A DNA stretch of 64,000 nucleotides, taken from Sympetrum striolatum (taxonomy: Eukaryota; Arthropoda; Insecta; Odonata; Libellulidae). Shown here piece by piece: positions 46,831 through 58,330 of the stretch. Under the pieces are notes generated by a model. It did no database searches. It was not told the origin of the DNA and was given only the letters and a program-made list of their open reading frames with translations. The DNA is taken from the NCBI GenBank assembly GCA_947579665.1, contig OX388350.1:29111393-29175392 (forward strand), written 5' to 3'. The first letter of the stretch is position 1. Every line of letters begins with the position of its first letter. Made by a program: the position numbers and the translations under genes.

Positions 46831-47340
46831 CAACTGCGCAACATCATTAATTCCCACGCTTCGCCGCATGTCCGCGACTGTTTACTACTCCTTCTCAGGA
46901 GGCGACACAACGCGTTACATTTCCTGATCAGATCATCCGGCGATCCCGTCAGAAAAACAAATAAAGCGGATTCGATAAACGAGCCACGAAATACGACAGC
47001 CATGCATATCATCCCAGAAGCACGGCTTCCTTTCTCACGCATGCGCGGTCCAGACGCAGTCTCCCGACACCAGCAGCCCGCCCACGAGACGGGAAAGGGA
47101 GCGATTAATGTGTACAGCAATGGCGATAAGCAAGGCCCCTAAGTGCCCCTGCTGCCTGTCAGTGGGCTTCCCCGAACGGGAATCCTACACGCTCCCGTGA
47201 ACTTTGACCCGTCCGTGTATCTGCTTGCTATTGGTGGCCGAGGGCAAATGGAAGGCGCCTGCATGCAGGGAGTAAATTTTCTCGAGTGGAGAGAAGAATG
47301 TGGAGTGAGATAGTTTATCCGCTCGCTCACAAAAAGGGGT
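46831..47340. other. GC-richer patch
   Basis: G+C-rich segment with a 103-codon (46809) and a 63-codon (47139) minus-strand frame, neither recognisable. Contains GGCGATAAGCAAGG near 47121. Candidate regulatory DNA by composition only. Confidence 0.35.
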
Positions 47341-48800
47341 CTTGCAATAGCGTAGCGGAGGAGTATTTATTCTTCTAAGGCTACATAAGCATTTAAAATC
47401 TTCAGATTTAGTTCCGGAATCTTTTACTCATGAGGAATTGAAGATTTGATATGGGGGCAGAAAAACGCCAGAAAAACACCCTCAGTAAACACGTTGATAA
47501 TATAACTGAAGTGTTGCCTGAGAACGAGAATAATTTAATGCAACTTGTGTAATGCATTCAAATAGACAATTTCCTTTAAATATTTAAAAAAATCTAAAGT
47601 CATCTAATATCTCTCATTGCATTTACATTGGAACGAAAATTACCGATTCATTTCAATGTCTGTTTTTTATCGGAGCAAAGTACAGTTTTTTCCGATCATT
47701 ACCGTTTATTCTACCTCTGACATGTTATTGGTAATTTGATGACTTACTTTAATATTAGAGTCTTATATTATAATCGAGGTGCAATTACTGATCACAATTA
47801 TGAAAAGAAGATAATTACTTACGTTATCTCTCTTCTAAATCCCAACCAATACCATTATTTTTATGTTAAATATATCGCTAAATTTAAATTCAAAGTTTTA
47901 AGTTTGTTCTGTTTCTTTTCCTAGGGAACGTATATTTTTTGACGATTTGATGATAAGGTGGTCAGTCTCTTCCAATTTGAAGCATGTACCTATTCACTTT
48001 ACACCGAAAAGAAGCGGATTCAAGAATATAACGGTTATGTTTAGGTCAGGATCAGCCTTTTATAGTACATATGTCAAGGATTTTATTTTTAATTTTGATT
48101 CGCTGCGCAAACAAAAGTAATCCGCCATAAATCAAAATAATAAACGTTTTCCTTAGATTTCATCGATTGATCTTGTGTGCCTTAGTGAGGGACATTATTT
48201 CCATAAAAAATTTTTAATCCGACTTCGGATGTAGGCATTCTCAAGTACTTTCCAATTTTCTTTATTCTTAGCTTCTCGTTGCCATGCTCCACCGGTAATT
48301 GGTTCTCCTACTTGGTATTTATATTTCTTTGTATATTTTTACGTCGTGTAACACATTTATCATTAATTTTCTCATGATTCAATGGGCTACTTATAATCAT
48401 GTAAATGCCACTTTCGGCTGATCAGCCATAGATTTGCCATCCCTGGTGTAGGCCTCAAGAAAAAAAACAAGGATAAGGAAGCTATTTTGTACATGACGGC
48501 GTGCGCTTGAATAAACCCAGGGGTTTTCAAAGGATGCAAAAATTACATGGACGAAGTCGATCAAAACGGAGTTGGAATCAAAGAAAGTTTGAAAAATGTT
48601 TGGGACGATACGAGAGATAAAAGCTAGTTCTGGTTCTGGTACTCCGTAAGGAGGATACATCGTCAAAGCGGTCTCCGAAGAAAATTTAGAGAATGCCACG
48701 AGCACGGATACTTTAAGCTGATAGATGAGACCAGACATAAAGAAATATATTTGTCTCAAGCGAGAAGTTATATCTCATGTTTAAAATGGAAGTTGCGTAT
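47341..48800. other. AT-rich non-coding stretch
   Basis: A 120-codon minus-strand frame at 48397-48759 has no recognisable domain. Nothing else noted. Confidence 0.45.
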
Positions 48801-49121
48801 GTCTGTTTGTAACGTAATCAGCCCAAAGACCGGTTGGAGCCTCCCCCCCTCTAGCATTAGCTAGTATGAGGCTTAATAGACACGATGAGGAGTGAGGTAG
48901 TTTGCCCTTGGTTTATGGAATGCTATAAGCGGAACATGTCCACGTAAGTGAAGCACAATTACTCTACGAGTAACTCTTGGTATTCCATTACGAGAAAACC
49001 CTTATGAGTGCCACTATTTAGCAAAATCCACTCATACCTCAGTACCTCTCATATCATGTAATCCATAAATAAGACAGAGAAAAGTAAATGATAGACACTT
49101 TTTTCCCTATCCTGTACCAAG
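48801..49121 (-). repeat. Dispersed repeat family B, copy 2 (empty-site copy)
   Basis: The reverse complement matches copy 1 from TTGGTACAGGATAG to TTTGGGCTGA and a little beyond. At the point where copy 1 carries the 697-bp hAT-like element this copy runs straight through (GGCTCCAACCGGTCTTTGGG), giving the pre-insertion state. The copies are clearly diverged. Confidence 0.8.
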
Positions 49122-50455
49122 AGACAAATTAATACTATTTAACTAATCATGATATGCTAACAGAAACTCTGCATTTGAACAGTATGGATAATAAAAATAT
49201 TATACTAATAAATCGCTTATTAAACATATTTTCATGCAGTATCTACTTGATTTAAGTAAAATAGTAAAGGCAAAGTATTAAGCTGACTTCATTGAAGAAA
49301 GTTCTGTCATAATTGCGTGAGAATGTTCCTTTTCGACTGCCTTAGATGCGGTGTGTTTCTTATCTTAGAAGTGGGACATAACGATTAAATTTTGCTGTTG
49401 TTAAGAGGCCTTGTGCACCACCCGTGGGGCGAAGTACATTCCCCCACTCGAGTGCAAATTGCAGCGGCAGATATCCGTAAGAGGAGGCAACTTAGTTCAA
49501 GTGGCGAAAGAGGCTGCGATGATGAGTCGTTTGGGGAAGAGCGGTTTGCGGTGAAATCCGAGACAGAGTGGGGGCCATGTGCTGCGGAGAAAAAATAGCC
49601 GAGGGGTCCAGAGGGAAAGTAAAGCAAGATGCTGGGCGAATTATTAGACCACTGAAATTGAAATACGGTAGAGCATGGGGGATGGCTGTTACAGTCTGGC
49701 GATTGTACATGATACGATAAGGGTATCAGGAGATGGACAAGTAGCAGCGAGGGAAGAATTACCCTTTTATCCTTTTTTAAGTTTTTTAAACAGAGCTATA
49801 TTCATTGCCTTGGTTAGTTTAAGTTCAAGTTTTCAGGGAAGCAGATAAGATTTCAGTGTAAATAATTAAAACATCCATCATATAGTGAAGCTATAAATAA
49901 ATTCTTTTTATATTGTAAATAATACAATTTTTAATTATAAACATTTTATGACTCTGCTTGGTCTGTAATACATATCTAACCCTTTTACATTTATTTATTC
50001 AAACATTCACATACAGTTTTGCGACCATTTTACAGTGAATACAATTAATAAACAAAAAATATAACAAATTTAAAATAAATATACATGATTATAAGAAATA
50101 AAAATAACATATATGTACATAAACAGAATACGACCCAAGCAGGAAATTATTTACAAGAATTTACAGACATTTACTCTTTTTCATTTCTATTCAGGTGTAC
50201 AATTTAAGCAATGGTTTTCACCCAACAAACTAATATGTAAAATAATCTATGAATTACTTACTGTTGTAATGTTTTTGCATCTTATATCTGTTTAACCTTT
50301 CCATAAAACTTGAAAGCTCATCTCTGTTGAATCGATGATTTCCTTCCTTATATTATTTGTTGAACAACTTTTATCAACCATGTGATTTATTGTAATGAAT
50401 CAATTCTAATTGATCATGAATCTTTTATAAACAAAATTTAAGGAAAAGATTTAAG
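49122..50455. other. AT-rich stretch with a GC-richer patch
   Basis: The GC-richer part, about 49385-49740, carries opposing frames of 68-80 codons with no recognisable product. The rest is AT-rich. Confidence 0.4.
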
Positions 50456-50528
50456 GTTCCTACATAGTCAAGTGGGTAGCGCTTCCGTAATAAGTTAAAG
50501 CGTTCTGGGTTCGATTTCCGGTGGGAAA
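50456..50528 (+). mobile_element. tRNA-derived SINE head
   Basis: Aligns without gaps to the head of the SINE at 52666: ACATAGTCAAGTGGGTAGCG at the A-box side, AAAGCG in the middle and GGGTTCGATTTCCGGTGGGA at the B-box side. The acceptor ends (TTCC and GGGAA) still pair. It is more decayed than its relative and its 3' body is not delimited. Confidence 0.65.
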
Positions 50529-52652
50529 GTTGATGATACTTAATAGGTATTGGATCTATTGATATCTAGAAAATACAATAAGGTGGAGTGGGAGTCGATG
50601 CGCTGGTAAAATGCCACACTCTTTAAGATTTACTTAGATAGACGCTGGTCTCCATAGGGGCTCTGCACCATGCATTGAATTTTTGATTAATTATTGTAAC
50701 AGGACTATATAGTGAAGATTTTCTGGGATATTTCCGGTTCTACATGCGATTTCTTCGGTTGATATCTAGGCATTTTTAAATTTATTTAGTTATTTTAATT
50801 CAGTTTTGCTAATCGTGTAGTTTTGGGTGTGAATAATTTAAAGAAGTTGTTCGTCAGAATACTCACCTTACAAAATAATCCGTGTTGGATTTATCGGTAT
50901 ATCAATATTTTTACGTTGCATTTTCTAACCCTAGAGAGATTTAATTATTCATTTTTGGCTCTAACTCGTAAAATCTACTGATATCAGATTTTTATACTAT
51001 CCTATCGCCTTGTATACTTCCGTTTAAATGAAACTATGCCTATGAATAAGATTTTCAACCGCTTTAAAAAAACTAGAAATTATCATCCTTGCGCTTCACA
51101 TTAAAATAGTGAAAGAGTTTAAGAAGAGAAAGTATTCTTCTTTTGAGTCAACGATTCATAAGAAGTATATCGTATTTATTCAGTCCAATATTTGCTACGA
51201 ATTCTTGTTCTACGCATTGAATGCCAAAGACAGCAACTGTTTTTAAGGCATTTTTGAAAGGTTGAATTGGTCTTTGTATTCGACCGAATTTTCCTCCAGA
51301 GATTTTTTTTGCCCTCACAGCTACTCGCTTGAGGGATTTTGAGTAAGAGCTTTTGACCCAATAAGTTGAAGAATTTAAATACTTAGAAGTTATTTTACAT
51401 AAATTTTTGTCCACGGGAATTATGAAAATAATCCATTAAAATGACAAAAAACTTTGTCTTACTCGTCAATTGCCATGAGTTTCCCAAGAGAACCCTTAAG
51501 AATTGCACGTTATAGAGCTTATGAAGTCAAACTCAATAGCCATGAAAAACGGGCATATTTTAACATATTTTAAGTTTTATTGCAAATAAATAAGAGCATG
51601 ATCAATAATATGAGTGCATAAAATTTGCATGTAGCGCGAATGAACATTACCAAATTACACGCATATAGGTAATGTTCTAATGATTGATTTGCGAGTCTTC
51701 TTCATTTTTCCATTCAATAGGAAATAGCAACTAAGTAAAGCCCTAAACAAATTGCCGAAGTTAGCATGATAATATACATATTTAAATAATTTATTGAATT
51801 TTATTAAAACATGTTTTTATTACGTATGCTACCCGATTTTTAAACCATTCGCAATCCTGAATCGTTGGAAATTAAAGTGTGTGTAAATGTGAAACGTGCA
51901 TCTCAAGACGAAATAAAATGCTTTTCGTACACTGCCAGGGTATTACTCATTATTTGGTATCTTCGGGGTATATTATTGGATTTCATCGATTAGATTCTGC
52001 CAGCCATCAGTCCACCCCAATCCCTCCAAGCGTCCGAGACGCTGAACAGTCCATTTTAGCTGCGTGCCTGAGGACAATTTTTCGGCAGATGGAATTTCAA
52101 AAAAAGTGTGAAATATGTTTTCTTCGAAATGGGGAAATGGCTGTGAACGCAGGTTGGGGTGAATGTGTGTGTGGGTGGTGGAAATTTGTTAAGGGTTACC
52201 CGTGGCATTGGAATAATGAGGGGTGGAATTGGGATCACTGTGTCCGCTGGGTGGTCTCCTGCAGGGAACGTGACGTGGTCCAGAGTCGCTCTTGAGTGCT
52301 ATCCGAGGTCGTAATTCTCCTCCCACGCATAAACCGATCCTCTCCAAGTCCGCTAAAACTAAACAGAGAGGGCGACTAATTAAAAAAGTCTCGACGATAA
52401 ATTACACTTCTCATTTAGCTTGGAATGCTCCTTGAGTAGAGGGCGTGACATTGGTTATGAGTAACGCAATATTCTTTCATAAAATGAATGCCCTCAGTTC
52501 GGGCCGACCGATATTTAAATTGAGCTATTAGAAGTGTCGTAGACTAAGGAGTTTTACTACCGTTAGAATTCCTACGGTCTGGATACATTCCATCGGTAGC
52601 CTTACTGAATTTACCACTTGAGGGGGATCACATGAGGGTAAAGAGTACAATG
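50529..52652. other. AT-rich stretch with a GC-richer patch
   Basis: About 51980-52340 is GC-richer and lies in a 138-codon plus-strand frame (51879) with no recognisable domain. The 88- and 61-codon minus-strand frames near 51150 are also unsupported. Confidence 0.45.
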
Positions 52653-52665
52653 TATTATTCTTGAG

Positions 52666-52792
52666 CTCCCGTATAGTCATGTGGACAGCGCGTTTGCCTT
52701 TGGTGAAAGCGGTCCCGGGTTCGATTCCCGGTGGGAGCCAATGTGCGAAATGACCTAAGCTGTCGAAGCACTTTTAACAATACTACTACCAC
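52666..52792 (+). mobile_element. SINE with tRNA-like head and perfect 13-bp TSD
   Basis: The insertion is framed by TATTATTCTTGAG at 52653-52665 and 52793-52805, a typical LINE-machinery duplication. The head folds as a tRNA: 7-bp acceptor (GCTCCCG with TGGGAGC, using the G at 52665 and one G-T pair), a 5-bp T-stem and the B box GGTTCGATTCC. The anticodon arm does not fold properly (a loop would read TTT with C at position 33), so it is not a functional tRNA. A short body and a TACTACTACC tail follow. At about 127 bp it is a compact SINE, and the unmutated duplication makes it recent. Confidence 0.9.
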
Positions 52793-52805
52793 TATTATTC
52801 TTGAG

Positions 52806-54052
52806 GTCGAAAACTATCTTTGAGTTATGGAATAGGAAAACGAATGCAGGCATAACATTTGAACATCTGAAAATCAGTAGTGACTCAGAATCAATAAGGA
52901 CTCCACTACTAATCACTTAGACTTGATTCTCGGAATTTTAAGCGCAGCAGTGGCCAATCTATGGTTTGTAGACCATTGACAGTCCAGAAGCTCTCGGTGG
53001 TCCCCGAAGAATTAGGGTATCATCTGCAATATTTATTTTCACACTAACGCATTTTCATTACATTATAAATTCTCTCCATATCGCCAAGAAAATAAAGGGT
53101 CACACCATGAATTTTATTTTGATAAAATGGAATTTTTATGATAATGATTACACGTACGTAAGTACTCAATGGTTGGTGACCTCCGGTTAGGGGAAATTTT
53201 CATGGGTTCACAAAAAAGCCTTAAATTTGAATGCTAAAATAGTAATTCTTCTAACAAAAGTAAGTTAGTTGTCCTTCTCATAGTCTTCTTCTCACCTTTA
53301 ATTTAAGAATACTGTGTAAATTCAATTACATGATTTTATGATTTCTATTTAGCTTTTAAACGAGAATGTTCCGTGCTTTAAGTTTATGTTTTCTACTCTT
53401 GAGGTAATGAATACCTAAGCTCTCTCGTGTTTTTTTTTTATCTTCATAATTTTTATAGTCTTTTATCGTCATATTACAACTTCTTTCTGTCTTTAATTCT
53501 ATTCCTTTCGCAGTTTTTTTCATATCCACATTTCTCTTTATACATATTTCCCTGCACAGGATTATTTTATTCGTAGTCACAAAATATCTCAGTATTTTCC
53601 TACAGAGATCTTCTTTCTTATATGTTTGCCTTTTTGACGAATTTGCCTTAAATGTTTTACTGTATTACAGATAGATTTATCTTAAAACAGAACGTGAGTT
53701 TTTGGTAACGGGTTGGATGGAAGAAGAAACTTCCTAATCCCAATTTTTGCTAACAAAGACGTTTGTTGTCAATATGTAGTTTCTCCTCTCATGAAGTAAA
53801 TGTAGAATCGATATCAGTTCTTTCTCTTACTTCTGTAATTACAGCTATAATCTACATAGGAGATCTTAGCTGGGTTTATTTTCATTATTCACTCACTTCC
53901 GTTTCCTAGGACAAAGGTTGTTACTCTATGACATACACATAAGCACAAGTATAAAAACTTGGATTTCAATAATCACGAATACGCGTGGTTTAAAATAAAA
54001 TATATACATATCCTTTAAATTCAAGGTGTTCTGGCTTAATATTGTGAAACAC
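52806..54052. other. AT-rich non-coding stretch
   Basis: A 74-codon lysine-rich minus-strand frame at 53356 has no recognisable family. Nothing else noted. Confidence 0.5.
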
Positions 54053-54161
54053 CATCTAAATAAAAATATCAACAAAAGTCCCTCGTAGTATTTAAATAAT
54101 TCTGCGGAGAACTACGAGGGACTTATGTTGATTTATTTATAAATACACCCTAGTTTAGATG
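54053..54161. repeat. Imperfect hairpin (inverted repeat)
   Basis: The outer ends CATCTAAA and TTTAGATG pair, and so do AAGTCCCTCGTAGT and ACTACGAGGGACTT inside them; the central loop is about 20 bases. The right arm has about 14 extra bases (around CTAGGG on the minus strand). No target duplication seen. Could be a small MITE. Confidence 0.7.
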
Positions 54162-55840
54162 TTTCTTTCCTTGGCATTTCAACGCAGCTCGATGGTTGTA
54201 TGCAGGGCGCCGTCTCCAGGGCTGCTCTGTTTACGTACTCCGCGGCTAACAAGCCAGAGAAAGATGTTTATTTTTGAAGGATCGCTTTGCCCTCGGCTTC
54301 GTTTTGTTAAACGATTAATGAGTTCATGGTGTGAAAAGTGGGACGAAGGGGTCTTTACGAGGGGACGAAGGATTAGAAGAGGCTGGGGCCTAGGAAGGAG
54401 ATGAATTGGAGAACCGATGCAAATGATTGCCGAGTGAAGGGAATGTCTTAAAAAAACCACAGTACGATAAATCAATCGCCTTGTGGTCGCACGAAAATGG
54501 ATTTTTTTAAGTAAACGAGGGGAAATTCCCCAAACATTCTTTCTCATACCTTAAATACAGCTTATTCATCATTTCCTACATGCTTTCTTACGGATATTCA
54601 CCAAAAAAAGTTGTACACCGGAATAAAATAAAACATCGAAGGTTTACGAGTAGATTATCAATTTTTAAGTTAAAATAGGCTCATTCAAATGATGATCAAG
54701 GTTATTAATTATCATGAAGAAGCCATTACTGATCAAATATTATTTAAGAACCCAATTTGAGTATCGAATTTATATATTTTTTTCGTTGGTCGCTTTGCAG
54801 GTGTAAGAAGATACATACTAGCAGCACTTTGATCTGTAATAAAGTAATTTTTTTATTATGCATTGCAACTTTAATGTAAAATATAAGATATGAACCATAA
54901 GACGAAATTTTAATTTTACCTCCTTCATAAGACTGTTGAACAATTCAGTTATTCGTTGTAATGTCTTTTCTTGTATTCTAGAGCCGCTAATAGTTGTTTG
55001 AAAAAAGAGATAGTTCGACTTCAAGCTAAGAAAAAATCCCAACGGAAAACGGATATGAAAAAAGTCTGAAAGGACATATATACTCGAACTCGGATCGTCT
55101 TCTTTTCAATATGTCGCGCCGTTTGGGGGAATTCGGAGTCCAAACCGAAAGTAGTACCCGAAAGTGATGTGTCTGAAAGATCTCTCTAAATAGATCAATA
55201 GTTTGAGCAGTCACCCGGAAAGTGGACGCGTTCGAATCTCTGTTTTGTCGAGATTAAAAAAAGAAAAAGAATAATAGATCTAATATTTTAATTTATACAC
55301 AACGCTATTTTATCAAAGTCAAGTCAATGCAATTTTGTCAAACTTTATTCATGTTCCACTTTCCTTGGCATTTATTCTAGCTGCACACTTTTAAGAATCA
55401 GTACCACAGTACTATTTCTATACAATAGCATGTTCAAGATAGTTTGGTGTAACTTGATCTATTTGAATATAAAAGGACATAAAAAATTCCAGTTATTAAA
55501 AAACTCTAGTTAAAGAAGTTACTTAGAAAAGATTGAAAGGCAAACTTCATTATATCTATATCAAACAGACATTTACTTTTTAATTATTAGTATTTATTAT
55601 ATTTTGTCGAATTTTTTTATTGATATTCAAACACTCATAAATTATGCATAAATTGATAGCTTGTTATCTCTCTTTTATTGATATGCTGCAACAGCTGAAA
55701 AATGAGGGAATAAATTTTTAAAGAGTGCATAAGACGTGCTTACTGGTAACCATTACAAGTGGATGCAAGAAACGGGAAGGGTAAGGCAAGGGACTTAGAT
55801 CGCATTTTAACGTCTTCTAATTGGTATTTGAGAAGTTTAT
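54162..55840. other. AT-rich stretch with a GC-richer patch
   Basis: The 122-codon minus-strand frame at 54179 overlaps an 81-codon plus-strand frame in a GC-richer segment (54150-54440); neither is recognisable. Near 55186-55250 a GCGTTCGAATCTC string follows a GATCAATAGTTTGAGCA string, weakly like a degraded SINE head. Confidence 0.4.
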
Positions 55841-56464
55841 GCTGGGAATGACAAATTAAAAAATGTGCAACGGAGAGCAGCAATCTTCGTGTTGAGTAGA
55901 TATGGAAAGACAGATAGCGTCACTACAATGGTTGAAGAACTTGATCGGGAAAAGTTAGAATATAGGCGTCAAGTAAAAAGGTTTTGGAATATGTACAAAA
56001 CTATTACTGGAAAGCCTTCGTTGAAAGAAATAATCAGTAGACTCGGGGAACCAACCTCGGGAGAAACGACCACAGTCATAAAGTCGCTACCCTTAAACAG
56101 AAAAAAGATGTTTGTAAAATATTCATTTCTTAATCGGGGAATGGAATGGAATGGGGGATGGAATCGATGAATAGAAAAATATACCTGGAGAAGTTTTTGA
56201 ACCTTTTTCCCCTTCTTAAAATGTTTTAATGGATGAAATTAAAAGGGTTTCGTAATTTCGTTGTAATATTTTTGTAATTTCTAAAACATTTTATGATTGT
56301 TGTATATTTTATAATTATATGTATTACCTACTGCCTTCGGAACGTTTTGGGGGGTTTTCATCCCGACTAGGGTGAATACCAGGCAGATTGTTTTATTTTT
56401 CCCTCTTCCACCACCTGGCCTGGTGCCTAATTGTAGTCCTTAAGAATAAAGAAATGAATAAAAT
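55841..56464 (+). pseudogene. LINE 3' end (C-terminal region plus 3' UTR)
   Basis: The frame includes LKNVQRRAAIFVLSRYGK, TTMVEELDREKLEYRRQ, MYKTITGKPSLKEIISRLGE and VKYSFLNRGMEWNGG, the region after the reverse-transcriptase core of CR1-like elements. In related proteins the last motif is R-G-I-R-E-W-N, so bases are missing or changed at the end, and a PGEVFEP-like continuation is out of frame. The 3' UTR (from about 56320) matches that at 26945-27122 and ends in ATGAATAAA. 5'-truncated, degenerate copy of the same family as the copy at 26611. Confidence 0.85.
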
Positions 56465-57996
56465 GAACTTATCTCAAAGAAGCCATAGAAGTTCGAATCA
56501 TCTAATTGCATATTTAAAAAGGAAGAATTTGGTCTAAAGCATTGCGCGAAGTGTGTCTTTCCTACATGGCAACTTCGTAGTCAATTGTGGGGGACTCAAT
56601 GGAACACTTATGAGCATTAAAGATAGTGGAAGATATGTTAAGAGAGTAGGGAGAAAGGGGCGTAGATAAGAAGGCAAAAAGCGATAGAACGAGTGTGAAG
56701 AAGAGAGGGTGTGAATTAGGACCGTCCTTACGATGGCCACTCCTCGTTTGGGAAATCTGTCCCTCAGTGGATGAGAAGTAGCAGAAGTCCCGCACACATC
56801 CGAGTTTTTCTCCCTCGGGCAGGAACACGGATCCTCACTCCCATTCTTTATCGATTAACATTTCACCATAATATCCCCGGGAATAAAGGCAAAAAACGCG
56901 ATGGCCGTCGCTGGTAAAAGGAGGAAGGAGTTAATGAGATTGTTTGGCCTCGTAAAGAGCTTTGTTTACGGCGCGGCTTTTATCTCGGATCGTAATGCGC
57001 TCTAAAGTGGTTTATATTACTGAGCATGGTGGCGATATCCTCTATATAGCAACGAGACACGGCCACTCGTTTGCCTCAGGTTATGGACCTTTGAAAAATT
57101 TTTCATACCGAAGTATATGCTATGTGAAGAAGGGAGATTATCCGTTAAAATTCTCTTCTTTTACTTGATATCTCATAGAAGTTTACTTGACTATGGTGCT
57201 ATTTATTTATTGTACATTTAATTGCTATTGTCTTTCATTTTATTACATACTATGGAATTGATTTTTATTTTAGATATAGATATATAATCTCCACGAGCCG
57301 CCAGTGGCATATGGCAGGAGGTGTAGTAACACACACACCCCTTCCTAATCTGAACCTATAGAGGAGCTAATAGACCCTAGAATGAACGATAGGAAGTATT
57401 TATCTGTTTTTGCGATCTCTTCCTTGTAACGTTTTGCCGACTCCTCTCTGAGATCGCGTTCATTCTTTGCTGCAAGTATACTTTAGTTAACATTGTCTAA
57501 AATTTCTGAAATTGTTCCGTATTTATAGAATGATTTTATAACTAGGTCATGTGCAGATTTTTCTCAAACATTTGGGTGTTTTCCTACTCTGGATACTTTT
57601 TAAACTTTGTTAGCGTTTTCTAATTGAAACACTAAAATTTTCCCAATCTCAAATTTAAATTACATTTATTATTACGTATTTAATGTTTAAATCTATCATA
57701 TATTTACGACGGGCTATATAGAAGATGAGACTAAAGTCTTCATCCCAATCAAAATAGAGACATCATTTATTTATCTACCGAAGTTATCAAATAAGCCTGA
57801 AAGTTCACGATTCTTATAAATTTGAAAAAATATTTGTCCACGTAGATGCCAGCTAATATGATATTAACGGGTAAATGAGAATAGAGTTACTTTTTTGCAT
57901 TTCGCTGAAAACTGAGGAAATCTATGTTCCATGAGAATCTGTTACATTTCTGAATAGATTTGAATTATTGAATCGTGGGAAACATAAAATGTACCC
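56465..57996. other. GC-richer patch, then AT-rich stretch
   Basis: About 56560-56960 is GC-richer with two overlapping minus-strand frames of 87 and 88 codons, neither recognisable. At 57292-57345 a block around GCCGCCAGTGGCATATGGCA is followed by an (AC)n-like string and may be a decayed retroelement tail. Confidence 0.4.
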
Positions 57997-58330
57997 TTAA
58001 AATCTTGAAAATCTTTATCGTTTTTACTTTCTCCATATACGTAGTATAGAGAAAGTATTGTTTTCATGAAAAAATTGACTTCGAGATTTCAACGGAAATG
58101 CATGTTTTGGGGTCCCGTTTTGACCATTTTCGGAATGATGTCTGTGTTTGTGTGTGTGTGTGCTTGTGGGCGCTCTAACGTGAAAACTATTAGCCGTATC
58201 AATACCAAACTTCATATATAGCACAGTGGTAGGTGCTGTCGGAGTTGATTAGTTTTTGGAGCAAATCGGTTAACCGGAAGTTGAGCTTTATTCTTCGAAG
58301 CAAATATTTTTGGATATGCTTCCTTAAAAG
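57997..58330 (+). repeat. Probable dispersed repeat with TACTTTCTC/GAGAAAGTA hairpin
   Basis: A perfect TACTTTCTC...GAGAAAGTA pair (about 58026-58057) encloses an AT-rich loop and is followed by a segment with GACCATTTTCGGAATGATGT, a GTGTGTGT tract and TCTAACGTGAAAACTATTAG. From memory, repeats of this layout occur in many arthropod genomes, but only one copy lies in this window. The 66-codon minus-strand frame within it is not a gene. Confidence 0.5.

Noticed and set aside
52665..52740. Candidate functional tRNA with a 7-bp acceptor stem and following CA.
   Set aside because: The anticodon arm does not fold and the module sits inside a 13-bp target duplication with a SINE tail.
52935..53190. 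CAGTGGCC...GGTGGTCC near 52946 as the end of another hAT-like element.
   Set aside because: I found no inverted partner at a sensible distance and no target duplication.
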